Counted from the first letter of the stretch, positions 1 through 7,668 are shown. The stretch is DNA of 16,530 bases from an uncultured Methanobrevibacter sp. (GCA_902782595.1 CACZNW010000056.1:1-16530); one strand, 5' to 3'. Notes: a model not told the origin generated them from the letters alone. Program-made: numbers and translations.

Positions 1-683
1 AAGCCTTTTGAAAGATGTAATATATTAATTACTTTTCTTAAGGACATGTAAGTCCGTTTCGATACAAACAAATCAGATTCTAAGATTTCCTATATAACGA
101 AGATTCTTTAGTTGAAATAGGATTCTCAAACTTTTTCTAATCAACACAGAAATACACTAACTACAGGTTATCGATATTTTATGAAAAAAATATCAAAAAA
201 ATACTTTTCACCCCCTCCAGTCTAATTTAAATACTAAAAATATTAGATTACAGCCCCACAATTAATATCAGGCATTACTTTTTTAAACCAAAACCGTTTA
301 GAATAGAAAAAATGATTTGTGTTAAACCGCCGGATTAAGGGAGGTCTCCGATAAAGAGTTAATTAGCCCATCAAGTAAAACTGGAAATCTTTTGCCTTTT
401 ATAATACCGTGCAGTTCAATTAACCTTTGTGATACTTATCATGAAAGGTGGAAATTCTAAAACTTAAAATATCTGGTGTTCAACAGTCCAGATTCAATAA
501 TTTAAGCATAACGGCAGATATGAGTTTAAGAATCGTAATAAATATAAGTTTTGAACAATTCAATCACAAAAATTCACAACTATGCATTCTTAAAACTCTA
601 AATAAGTATTCCAAACTGTTATTTATTATATTTAGAAGTAAAAAATACATTTAGTTAAAATCCATGAAGAAACCAGAAAAATA
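1..683. other. AT-rich intergenic region without a convincing gene
   Basis: This stretch lies downstream of the adhesin gene and shows no convincing coding sequence, tRNA or repeat array. A 68-codon frame opens with GTG at 448 and closes at 654, but it has no Shine-Dalgarno site, no recognisable motif and a low-complexity composition. A short dyad, TGATA-CT-TATCA, sits at 430-441 just ahead of that frame, and a TATA-like TTTAAATA lies near 226-233. Neither can be tied to a gene. The region may hold a decayed gene or the far end of a neighbour's regulatory region. Confidence 0.5.
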
Positions 684-713
684 GAAAAAAATAAGGAAGT
701 AACTTCCTTATTT
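684..713 (-). terminator. Hairpin/T-tract terminator of the adhesin gene
   Basis: A perfect inverted repeat occupies 689-700 and 702-713 (12 bases per arm, one central base; the central bases form the loop). On the minus strand it is followed directly by a run of seven T. The TAA stop codon of the adhesin gene (708-710) lies inside the first arm, so the transcript would end within a few tens of bases after translation stops. The shape resembles a bacterial intrinsic terminator. In archaea the U-tract is the main signal. Confidence 0.75.
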
Positions 714-3700
714 AACGATTATTTTAACTTTTTTACTTACTGCTTTGTAGCATTTGCTACCTTTAAATTTAACAGTAGCTTTGAATTTACCTTTTTTAGT
801 TAACTTCTTAATTTTAAAGACAGCTTTACCTTTAGCATTGGTTTTTGCTTTAATAGTTTTTAAGCCTTTAATTTTTAAGGTAACTTTGACTTTTTTAATT
901 GCTTTTTTCTTATCTGTTTTTAAAACAATTTTGTATTTTTTGGTTTTTGTTTTAACTTTAAAGGTTTTCTTCTTTTTGGCAGTTAATTTAGGTTTAGCTT
1001 TGTTTACAACAACTTTTGCAGATACGACTGATCCACTATAAGTTGCATCACCGTCAAATACAATGGTTGCAGCATATATTTTAGGAACTAATTTAGTTCC
1101 GATAGAAAAGGTAGCCTGACCTTTAGCATCAGTAGTTAATGTTTTAGTAACACCATTTAAAACAACTGTAACAGTTTTATTAACTAGAGAATTACCGTTA
1201 GCATCTGTTAAAGTGACAATTATGTCTTTGGAAGTAGCATAAGTAGTAGTTACATTAGTTGCTCCAATAATAGTTGCAATTTTAGCTTTTACAGTGAACT
1301 CTGCATTTTTAGTGATTGGACCGAATACATCATTACCACTGAATTTTGCAACAGCAGTGTAGTTAGCAGCTTTCAGATTATTCTTAAATGAACCGGAACC
1401 TGTACCGTTAACTACTGCCACAGGATAAGCACCATTTCCAATATAGACGGTAACATTACCTGAGCAGGTGGAATTGGCAGTGATAGTTATTACAATGTCT
1501 GAACCTTCAAATACATCAGAAATACTGACAGTTATATTAGGATTTGCTTTAACACTGAATTGAGTGGTTGCAGTGCTGTCTTTAAATATTCCAACTGAAT
1601 TGAATTTTGCAGTAGCATTGTAAGTACCAATAATTAAATTAGAAACTTTACAAGAACCTATACCATTAGTTACAGTAACCGGATATTTGCCATTTCCAAT
1701 TTCAACATCGACATTGCCTGAGAATGTGGAATTGGTTGTGATTTTTATAACAGCGTCTGAACCTAGAGCAATATCATCAATACTGATTGTTAATTTAGGG
1801 TCAATCTGTTCAGTTACATTAACAGTGATTAAATCACGTGCATCACGTAAATACTCTTCATTATTCATATCTCCTTTAGAATCGGCCCAGCGATATAAAA
1901 TCCATATGTAATTCTTACCTGCTTTCAGATTACCAAGATTTAAAGTGAATACTCCATCTTTGTATATCTTTTTTAAATCATTACCGGATATTGTAATAAT
2001 TTCCTCATCATCAGGACCCATAAATGCCCAGTCTCTGATTAGACGTACAGATAATTCACCATAACCTTCTTCCGGAAGATTGTCTTTAAATGAAATAGTT
2101 ATGTTTTGATTATCAAAGTAATTGTCCTTATCAGTGGTTACATTTAAGGATTTAACTGATAATGTATCATTAGCAAAATCAGTTACATTTTCACCGCTGC
2201 ATAATTTAATGCTTACTGTATAATCTCCAACTTTTAAATATTTTCCATATTCTGCATAGACATCCATGAAATCATCATCAAATTCAACATCAATCTTAGA
2301 AATATTCCATATACCTGCTTTTTTACCATTAAGGTATATGATAAAGTAACTGCCTTCAGGAATTGGAGATCCTATACTAAATTCAAAGATTTTCTCATCA
2401 TTGGTATAATAAATATCAGTGATATTTACTGTATTTTCACCTACTTCAACAGATATTTTAGCATTGCTCTGGTTTAGGAGATTGCCTGTTTCATCATAAA
2501 CTTCAACTTTTAAATTATAATTATCATTTTTAGAAATATTGAAATGATTTAAAAGTACCTGACGACCTTTATCAGGACCCCATCCACCAAAGTTTAAGCT
2601 TTGCAGACTAATGTTGCCACCTACCTGAACATCATCTACGTAAACCCTGATAAAACCTTTCATATCTTCAGATACCCAGATAGCAAAAATAACCTGAGAT
2701 ACTTGATTATATTCATCTTGTTCAAGGAAATTAATTTCTAAATCGTCAGTGACAGTGACAGTACCATTATTAGAAAGGAGTTTGCCATCAGTTTTGAAAT
2801 TAGCTGTGACGAGGTATTCACCAGCTTCTGTAATATTTAAATCACTGAGTTTTAATATATAATGTGACACTCCATAATCTTCATCGGTAACATTAAGTTC
2901 GCTTATTTTGAAAGTTTTTACAACCTTTTTAGAACCGTTAGTTATTGTGACATTAAATTCATCATATAGGCGTGGGTCTGCGTAAAATGAAACAACCCAA
3001 TCATCAGCAAATGTATTTAATCCAAATTCATCATAGATATAAGGACTTGTGTAAATTGCAACACCCTCATCATCAGTTTCAGCATAATATGCTTCTTCAT
3101 CATCTTTATAGAATTGAACAAGGAAATTAAGAGAAGTTTCATCTCCAACCTCTTCTATTTTTAAATCACTAACTGTGAGGATGTAACCATATTCAGTACT
3201 GTTGATTTGAGATAACTTAAAAGAAAGACCTTTATTATCATTACCTATGAAAACTTCAAATTCATCGTCCACTTTAGGGAGGTTTTCTTTTAAAATAATA
3301 ATAATCTCATCATTAAGGAGTATATTACCATTTAAAAATATGACATTTTCAAGGAGTTCACCATGGTCCTCATCATCTTCATCGTCATCATCGTCATCAT
3401 CAAATTCCTCAAATCTTACAATAGCTCCTTCACGGAATAAAACATATTCACGTGAGTCTATTTCACCTTCCATATCATCGTTAAATGCAAGTGAAAATAT
3501 TTGACCATCTACAGGATTATAATAAGATAAATCTTTAAGGGCGATTTTATATACAGTAAAATCATCAAGGTCCTCGTCATCTTCACTATTAGCAATATCA
3601 TCTAAAGCTTTATTAAATAGACAAATATCCTCATCTTCATCTTCATCATAGATGTTAATAGTTATATTACCATTTAAATCACTGTGAACTGAAACAAATG

Positions 3701-4754
3701 CGAAAAATTCTTTAAAATCGTCAGGATTAGTTAAGTTAAACACATTTTCTTCATCAACCCAAATGACTACACCGTCCTCTTCATCAACCTCATAGAATAT
3801 AACAGTATCGTCATCATCATAATCTATATCGAAGTCCTGTGACTCAACATCTTCAGTTCCATCATTAAATGCTAGGGTAAATCTTTCATAATTTAGAAAA
3901 TCACCAAGATCGTTTAAATCTCCAAGAGCAATTTTATAATTAGTGAAATTAACAAATTCTCCCTCACTATCTTCTTTTCTGGTAAAATCTCCTAAAGCTT
4001 TATTGAAGAAATAAATGTCCTCATCTTCATCTTCATCGTAAACACTAATGGTTATATTACCGTTTAAACCTTTGACAACAGAAATTTCTGCAAGAATAGA
4101 ATCAAGGTCAGTGTCAATGTTGAATTCCATATCCGTATGAACTTCTATGATTACACCCTCTTCTCCAGTATCTTCTCCACTGTCCTCAATTTCTTCAAAT
4201 TCAAGTTCACCATCATCGATAATAACTTTTTCATATAGTGTCCAGTCAGTAATTTCATTATCAGTATCGTCTACAAAGTAGAGTTTAAGAATAGTTCCGT
4301 CAACAATAGTCTTATCATTAAATTTATCTATTAAATCGGAGACACATACTTCACATTCAATAGTATTATCGTAATCACCATCATCCCAATGATCATCGTC
4401 ATCAATATCATCAGGGACATCAGATGAGAATAAATTTACATAACCGCCATCGATGACTTTATCTATTTTAAATGTACCTGTAGCATTTTCGGGAAGAACA
4501 ATACCTGCAACAGAATCATCTTCATCATAATCTTCGTCATTTTCATCGATTACACTATCTTCAACATATGTACCAAATTCAGGGTCTTCATCATCAGACA
4601 GTGTTCCACCATCATTTACGGGAGTTTCTAATGAATCTCCATCATCACTAACTGCCAGGCCATCTGATATTGCATCATCAGTCGCACTAACAGCACCGAG
4701 TGTTAAAATAGCCAGTAACACTAACGTTACTAACATCAGCCCTTTAAACCTCAT
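708..4754 (-). CDS. Large secreted adhesin-like protein with Ig-like repeats and Lys-rich tail
   Basis: This is a predicted surface protein of about 1348 residues, of the adhesin-like class typical of Methanobrevibacter. The ATG at 4754 is preferred: it is followed by MRFKG, a hydrophobic stretch and an A-V-S-A site, a clean Sec signal peptide. An in-frame TTG at 4787 would add 11 residues ahead of it. The first two thirds are very rich in Asp and Glu, with two related modules (nt about 4090-3850 and 3695-3465) sharing LNGNITI, a DEDEDED stretch, FNKAL and YKIAL, and a long Asp/Glu run near 3365-3410. The last third carries Ig-like beta-sandwich repeats (two SGNV..IGNG..P modules, then a Big_1-like NGVTKTLTTDAKGQATF unit). 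The final 95 residues contain 41 Lys and one acidic residue. N-x-S/T sites are frequent. No C-terminal membrane anchor is visible, so attachment may rely on the cationic tail. The ligand is unknown. Confidence 0.85.
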   Translation of the reverse strand: MRFKGLMLVTLVLLAILTLGAVSATDDAISDGLAVSDDGDSLETPVNDGGTLSDDEDPEFGTYVEDSVIDENDEDYDEDDSVAGIVLPENATGTFKIDKVIDGGYVNLFSSDVPDDIDDDDHWDDGDYDNTIECEVCVSDLIDKFNDKTIVDGTILKLYFVDDTDNEITDWTLYEKVIIDDGELEFEEIEDSGEDTGEEGVIIEVHTDMEFNIDTDLDSILAEISVVKGLNGNITISVYDEDEDEDIYFFNKALGDFTRKEDSEGEFVNFTNYKIALGDLNDLGDFLNYERFTLAFNDGTEDVESQDFDIDYDDDDTVIFYEVDEEDGVVIWVDEENVFNLTNPDDFKEFFAFVSVHSDLNGNITINIYDEDEDEDICLFNKALDDIANSEDDEDLDDFTVYKIALKDLSYYNPVDGQIFSLAFNDDMEGEIDSREYVLFREGAIVRFEEFDDDDDDDEDDEDHGELLENVIFLNGNILLNDEIIIILKENLPKVDDEFEVFIGNDNKGLSFKLSQINSTEYGYILTVSDLKIEEVGDETSLNFLVQFYKDDEEAYYAETDDEGVAIYTSPYIYDEFGLNTFADDWVVSFYADPRLYDEFNVTITNGSKKVVKTFKISELNVTDEDYGVSHYILKLSDLNITEAGEYLVTANFKTDGKLLSNNGTVTVTDDLEINFLEQDEYNQVSQVIFAIWVSEDMKGFIRVYVDDVQVGGNISLQSLNFGGWGPDKGRQVLLNHFNISKNDNYNLKVEVYDETGNLLNQSNAKISVEVGENTVNITDIYYTNDEKIFEFSIGSPIPEGSYFIIYLNGKKAGIWNISKIDVEFDDDFMDVYAEYGKYLKVGDYTVSIKLCSGENVTDFANDTLSVKSLNVTTDKDNYFDNQNITISFKDNLPEEGYGELSVRLIRDWAFMGPDDEEIITISGNDLKKIYKDGVFTLNLGNLKAGKNYIWILYRWADSKGDMNNEEYLRDARDLITVNVTEQIDPKLTISIDDIALGSDAVIKITTNSTFSGNVDVEIGNGKYPVTVTNGIGSCKVSNLIIGTYNATAKFNSVGIFKDSTATTQFSVKANPNITVSISDVFEGSDIVITITANSTCSGNVTVYIGNGAYPVAVVNGTGSGSFKNNLKAANYTAVAKFSGNDVFGPITKNAEFTVKAKIATIIGATNVTTTYATSKDIIVTLTDANGNSLVNKTVTVVLNGVTKTLTTDAKGQATFSIGTKLVPKIYAATIVFDGDATYSGSVVSAKVVVNKAKPKLTAKKKKTFKVKTKTKKYKIVLKTDKKKAIKKVKVTLKIKGLKTIKAKTNAKGKAVFKIKKLTKKGKFKATVKFKGSKCYKAVSKKVKIIVK

Positions 4755-4787
4755 AATATCACGTAATATTTTAATTACTTCTGACAA

Positions 4788-5058
4788 CCATGGGTTTTAA
4801 AGCTTAAAAAAATAGATTATATGCACTTTTATCTTAAAACAGCATAAATAGCAAAAATGAATTGAAATCTCCATGTTAAAACACAATAGGGATTTTTCAC
4901 TTTCACTGCCACAATTTTTTTAAAGCCGATAAAACCCCAGTTTAATCAAAAGACAAATATATTTTTCATTTTAATAGTATTTAAATTATACAAATAAGAT
5001 TATTTTATAAATGGAAAAAGTGTCAAAAAATAGATATCCTTATTTTCAATCATCAAAC
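4788..5058 (-). promoter_or_regulatory. Upstream region of the adhesin gene
   Basis: This AT-rich gap separates serS from the adhesin gene, which read in the same direction. No gene is visible in it. Two TATA-like elements face the adhesin gene. GCATATAATC at 4815-4824, behind a purine-rich GATAAAAGT, would give a leader of about 40 bases. ATTTATAAAAT at 5002-5012 would give about 225. The first has the better BRE-like context. A weak GTGAT lies just before the ATG at 4754. The promoter choice cannot be settled from sequence alone. Confidence 0.35.
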
Positions 5059-5059
5059 C

Positions 5060-5099
5060 AAAAAAAAGAATATTGAAAGTGTTAAGGACAAAACACCTT
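5060..5099 (-). terminator. Terminator downstream of serS
   Basis: On the minus strand, an 8-bp stem with one G-U pair is formed by 5092-5099 and 5076-5083, with an 8-base loop. It is followed by a run of eight T (5060-5067). It starts 17 bases after the serS stop codon and separates serS from the adhesin gene, which suggests the two are transcribed independently. Confidence 0.6.
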
Positions 5100-5116
5100 C
5101 GAAATTTTAGAAATAA

Positions 5117-6394
5117 TTATTTTCTAGTTTCAATAACTGTTTTTCCATTCATGTAAGGTATTAACACTTCAGGAACTTTAACACTGCCGTCAGCCTGCTG
5201 GTAATTTTCTAAAATACAGCACATTGTTCTTTCAGTTGCAATAGCTGTACTGTTGAGTGTGTGCAGAGTCTGTGCATCTCCGGAACCTGCTCTTCCAACA
5301 CGGGTTTTGGTTTTACGTGCCTGATAGTCCTTACAGTTGGTACATGACACCAATTCACGAAATGTCCCTGAACCCGGAAACCATGCTTCCAAATCATATT
5401 TGATGGCTGCATTGTCATTGAGGGCTGATGAAACGATTGCTATGACCTGATACGGCAGACCCAATTTCTGATAGATTCCTTCGGTAACTTCCATCAGTTT
5501 TTCATGCTGGTTTTTGGAATCTTCGGGAGCGGAGAAAATAAACTGTTCGATTTTTTCGAACTGATGAACTCTGAATATTCCAAGCGTATCTTTTCCGTGT
5601 GATCCGGCTTCCTTTCTAAAGCATGTTGACAGTGCACAGTATCTTAAAGGCAGTTCATCGGGATTTATAATTTCATCCCTGTGAAGTGCTGCCAAGGTCT
5701 GCTCGGCAGTTGCAATAAGGTACATGTCCTCATTTTCGATTTTGTATAATGTCTCTTCAAATTCACCCAATTCAGAAGTTTCAGCTGCAACTTCCCCTTT
5801 TACAAAGAACGGTGTTTGCATCGGAATGTACCCCTTGCCTTCAAGTTCTGAAAGTGCAAACTGAATTAATGCAAGGTTCAGATGCAGAATATCCCTTTTC
5901 AGGTAGTAAAAACGTGCACCCGCAATGCTTGCTGCAGTTTCAAGGTCTGCCCCGTCAATGTTGGTAATCAAATCCACGTGATTTAAAGGTTTAAAGTCAT
6001 ATTTAGGGATTTCACCGAAGGTTCTGACTACAACATTATCATCTTCAGTGTCTGATATAGGAACGTCTTCATCGATGACATTTCCCACTTTGTATCTGTA
6101 ATCATCTCTGAGTTTAAGGTAATCTGCGTTTTTGGCTGTGAGTTCTTTAATCTCGGCTGCAACCTCTTTTGACCTTTTGATTACCTCATCCAGATTTCCC
6201 TCTTCTTTTGCCTTTTTAAATGATTTGGATAATTTATTTTTCTCAGACCTTAAAGTGTTGAGTTTCTTTTCTCCTTCTCTCCATAAGGTATCATATTCTA
6301 TTACTTTTTCAACATTTTCCGTATCTCTAAATCTCTTTTTTTCAGAGTCTATGATTAATTCCGGATTTTCTCTGAACAATTTTATATCTAACAA
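5117..6394 (-). CDS. serS: Seryl-tRNA synthetase (canonical type)
   Basis: This cytoplasmic class II synthetase charges tRNA-Ser with serine using ATP. At 425 residues it has the usual length. The N-terminus MLDIKLFRENPELI matches the family start. Residues about 27-105 form the charged antiparallel coiled coil that grips the tRNA long variable arm. The catalytic core follows: motif 1 near 185-200, the TAEQTL serine-site segment at 229-234, motif 2 with FRKEAG at 259-264, the S-C-T-N-C-K-D-Y-Q-A-R segment at 350-360, and motif 3 with the conserved Arg at 389 (ATERT). The start codon is TTG, supported by GGGGA about 8 bases upstream and by homology at residue 1. The coiled coil and motifs are those of the canonical bacterial/eukaryotic SerRS, not the atypical zinc-dependent form known from several methanogens. 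A TATA-like element lies near 6425-6440. Confidence 0.96.
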   Translation of the reverse strand: MLDIKLFRENPELIIDSEKKRFRDTENVEKVIEYDTLWREGEKKLNTLRSEKNKLSKSFKKAKEEGNLDEVIKRSKEVAAEIKELTAKNADYLKLRDDYRYKVGNVIDEDVPISDTEDDNVVVRTFGEIPKYDFKPLNHVDLITNIDGADLETAASIAGARFYYLKRDILHLNLALIQFALSELEGKGYIPMQTPFFVKGEVAAETSELGEFEETLYKIENEDMYLIATAEQTLAALHRDEIINPDELPLRYCALSTCFRKEAGSHGKDTLGIFRVHQFEKIEQFIFSAPEDSKNQHEKLMEVTEGIYQKLGLPYQVIAIVSSALNDNAAIKYDLEAWFPGSGTFRELVSCTNCKDYQARKTKTRVGRAGSGDAQTLHTLNSTAIATERTMCCILENYQQADGSVKVPEVLIPYMNGKTVIETRK

Positions 6395-6462
6395 TTAATT
6401 CGTCCCCTAATATTTTTTTATACTATATTAAAATATGGATGTTTTATTTTTTAAAGTTAATG

Positions 6463-6500
6463 AAAAAAAGTGGTATTTTTGAGGTTCACACCGCAACCCC
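6463..6500 (-). terminator. Terminator downstream of the HxlR-type regulator
   Basis: On the minus strand, GGGGTT (6500-6495) can pair with AACCTC (6486-6481), including one G-U pair, around an 8-base loop. A T7 run follows at 6469-6463. It lies shortly after the regulator stop codon and before the serS promoter. The stem is short, so the T-tract may be the main signal. Confidence 0.45.
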
Positions 6501-6522
6501 CGAATATTGGTTTTTAATTTTT

Positions 6523-6894
6523 TTATAACAGGTTTTCTTTAAAACTTGCCTTTAATTCATTTCGAAGTTTATCTGAGTAGTTTTCACTATCAACAGTTAC
6601 CATGGCAATTTCATATAAAATTTTGTTTAATGATTTGCCTTTTTCGGTTAATTTGTACCGGACATTCTTTTTATCACATTTATCGACAATACGGTGAATT
6701 AAACCGTTATTTTCCATGTCTTTTAAGCAGCTGCTTAAGACTTTATTTGAAAGATCGGGTTTATCTTCTTTGAATTCATTGAATCTTGATTTACCGTAGA
6801 ATAAATCACGAATTATTTGAATTACCCATTTTTTATTGATTAATTTTACAACTAATTCTATCGGACATGATTTAACATGTTTAGTGATGTTCAT
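6523..6894 (-). CDS. HxlR-family winged helix-turn-helix regulator
   Basis: This is a predicted DNA-binding transcriptional regulator of 123 residues, a normal length for HxlR/MarR-like proteins. The family pattern is clear: an N-terminal Cys (C10) followed by P-I-E-L, then KKWVIQIIRDLFYGKSRFNEF, a recognition-helix segment LSNKVLSSCLKDMENNGLI (about 48-66) and a wing ending in YKLTEKGKSL (80-89). The ATG at 6894 is preferred over the in-frame TTG at 6909, because GGAGGT at 6902-6907 sits 7 bases before the ATG and overlaps the longer reading. HxlR regulators often sense thiol or aldehyde stress through this N-terminal Cys and control a divergent oxidoreductase. The effector here is unknown. 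A symmetrical operator-like palindrome lies upstream, so autoregulation is likely. Confidence 0.88.
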   Translation of the reverse strand: MNITKHVKSCPIELVVKLINKKWVIQIIRDLFYGKSRFNEFKEDKPDLSNKVLSSCLKDMENNGLIHRIVDKCDKKNVRYKLTEKGKSLNKILYEIAMVTVDSENYSDKLRNELKASFKENLL

Positions 6895-6943
6895 GATAAT
6901 AACCTCCAAAAAATCAGTCGGCTATATTGACTTGTTTTTAAAG

Positions 6944-6958
6944 TATATAAACTTTTCG
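6944..6958 (-). promoter_or_regulatory. BRE/TATA promoter of the HxlR-type regulator
   Basis: On the minus strand, a BRE-like CGAAAAG (6958-6952) runs directly into TTTATATA (6951-6944), a strong archaeal promoter. With the usual spacing of about 25 bases, transcription would start near 6922, giving a leader of under 30 bases that holds the GGAGGT site. A CGGTTA half-site (6957-6962) overlaps the edge of the BRE, so bound protein could block TFB. Confidence 0.75.
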
Positions 6959-6986
6959 GTTATAACAATGGTAACCGAACGGTTAC
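6957..6986. promoter_or_regulatory. Palindromic operator candidate with an extra half-site
   Basis: A perfect inverted repeat GTAACCG-AA-CGGTTAC covers 6971-6986. A further CGGTTA copy lies at 6957-6962. The palindrome sits between two outward-facing BRE/TATA elements and touches the rightward BRE at 6986. The position and symmetry fit binding by a dimeric winged-helix protein, and the adjacent HxlR-type regulator is the obvious candidate. That link is inferred from position only. Confidence 0.65.
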
Positions 6987-7002
6987 GAAAAGCATTTATA
7001 TA
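6986..7002 (+). promoter_or_regulatory. Rightward BRE/TATA promoter without an intact gene
   Basis: CGAAAAGC (6986-6993) followed by ATTTATATA (6994-7002) mirrors the regulator promoter on the other strand. Transcription would begin near 7022-7027. The only frames downstream are short, and the next plus-strand gene starts beyond 8400, after two genes on the opposite strand. The promoter therefore appears to be orphaned, or to make a small RNA. Confidence 0.6.
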
Positions 7003-7003
7003 G

Positions 7004-7141
7004 CATGAACATAAGTCTGTATTGAAAGCTATAGTATTTTGGCTTTCAAAATTAAGAAGACAGCAAAACAGGGATGAAAATGAAAAATTTCCCCAATTGA
7101 ATAAACATACCACAAGAATTGTGAATAATCATGCAATTTAA
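7004..7141 (+). pseudogene. Possible remnant of the regulator's divergent target gene
   Basis: A frame without an ATG start runs from 7004 to TAA at 7139-7141, passing a TTG at 7022 that begins L-K-A-I-V-F, just where the rightward promoter should initiate. That start resembles the first beta strand of flavodoxin or NADPH-dependent FMN reductase proteins (MKAIV..), which are common partners of HxlR regulators. The rest (WLSKLRRQQNRDENEKF) does not match the expected phosphate-binding loop, and other frames are broken by stops. A decayed oxidoreductase is possible, but the similarity is only six residues. The remainder, 7142-7317, holds a 6-bp hairpin at 7146-7163 and a run of ten A flanked by CATTC at 7232-7251, and no gene. 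Confidence 0.2.
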
Positions 7142-7317
7142 AAATAGTGATTTACGTCACTAGCCTCCTAATCCATAAGTATTTCATGGGATTTCCGAAA
7201 AAGAATTTTTTGAGACAGATTGGCTGTCACCCATTCAAAAAAAAAACATTCCCCATTATTCCTTCAAAAAAGATTTTGGGTTAAAATCAAAAAATTCCCG
7301 CTGTCTTCAATTGATGA

Positions 7318-7668
7318 CTATAACAACCTTTCCTCCCATTCCTTAACTTTAAATCCCACCAGAACAAGATCATCATCAACTAAAACAGGTCTTTTAACAA
7401 GCATTCCGTCAGTGGCCAGAAGATTCAGCTGTTCGTCTTCAGACATGTCAGGCAGTTTGTCCTTTAACTTTAATTCACGGTATTTCATGCCGCTTGTGTT
7501 GAAAAATCTTTTAAGAGGCAGCTCGGATATTTCCCACCATCTGCGCAGTTCCTCTGAAGTGGGATTGTCTTCAATGATATGTCTTGATTCAAATTCGATA
7601 TTGTGTTCTTCAAGCCATTTTTTAGCTTTTCTGCATGTTGAGCATTTCGGATAATTTATGAATAACAT
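7318..7668 (-). CDS. ArsC/Spx-family thioredoxin-fold protein
   Basis: This small cytoplasmic protein of 116 residues belongs to the arsenate reductase (ArsC)/Spx/YffB superfamily. Visible features are a first beta strand, then CSTC (C9 and C12) at the start of helix 1 (CSTCRKAKKWLEEHNIEFE), a T-S-E-E-L-R-R-W segment, and K-R-P-V-L (92-96) followed by LVGFKVKEWEERL at the end. Arsenate reductases use one N-terminal Cys and usually a pair of Arg residues. Spx-like regulators keep CxxC and R-P. This protein has CxxC, so a thiol-redox role is as likely as arsenate reduction. The ATG at 7668 is chosen over an in-frame TTG at 7674; neither has a clear ribosome binding site. It follows the HAD phosphatase by 23 bases on the same strand and is probably cotranscribed. 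No arsenic transport genes are nearby. Confidence 0.82.
   Translation of the reverse strand: MLFINYPKCSTCRKAKKWLEEHNIEFESRHIIEDNPTSEELRRWWEISELPLKRFFNTSGMKYRELKLKDKLPDMSEDEQLNLLATDGMLVKRPVLVDDDLVLVGFKVKEWEERLL

Noticed and set aside
40..60. Short GGAC..GTCC hairpin near the left edge as a tRNA or RNase P fragment
   Set aside because: The stem is four bases, and no T-arm, CCA-type end or conserved RNase P segment is present.
275..286. Missing Gly in the fumarate lyase signature of ArgH as a sign of inactivity (residue positions in the protein)
   Set aside because: The rest of the active-site loop is intact, and S-T-S-S-I-M-P appears to be the usual form in methanogen ArgH proteins, so loss of function is not indicated.
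448..654. 68-codon frame starting with GTG in the left intergenic region
   Set aside because: It has no ribosome binding site, no recognisable motif and a composition expected of AT-rich non-coding DNA. It is described only within the intergenic entry.
754..1041. Plus-strand frame opposite the Lys-rich tail of the adhesin
   Set aside because: It is the complement of lysine codons, which gives Phe/Leu-rich nonsense. The minus-strand gene has a signal peptide, repeats and a terminator.
6922..7113. 63-codon minus-strand frame upstream of the HxlR-type regulator
   Set aside because: It runs through both promoters and the palindrome and has no ribosome binding site, so it is taken as non-coding.
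7220..7654. 144-codon plus-strand frame over the ArsC-like gene
   Set aside because: It is Ser-rich with no family features and lies opposite a gene with a clear CxxC thioredoxin fold.
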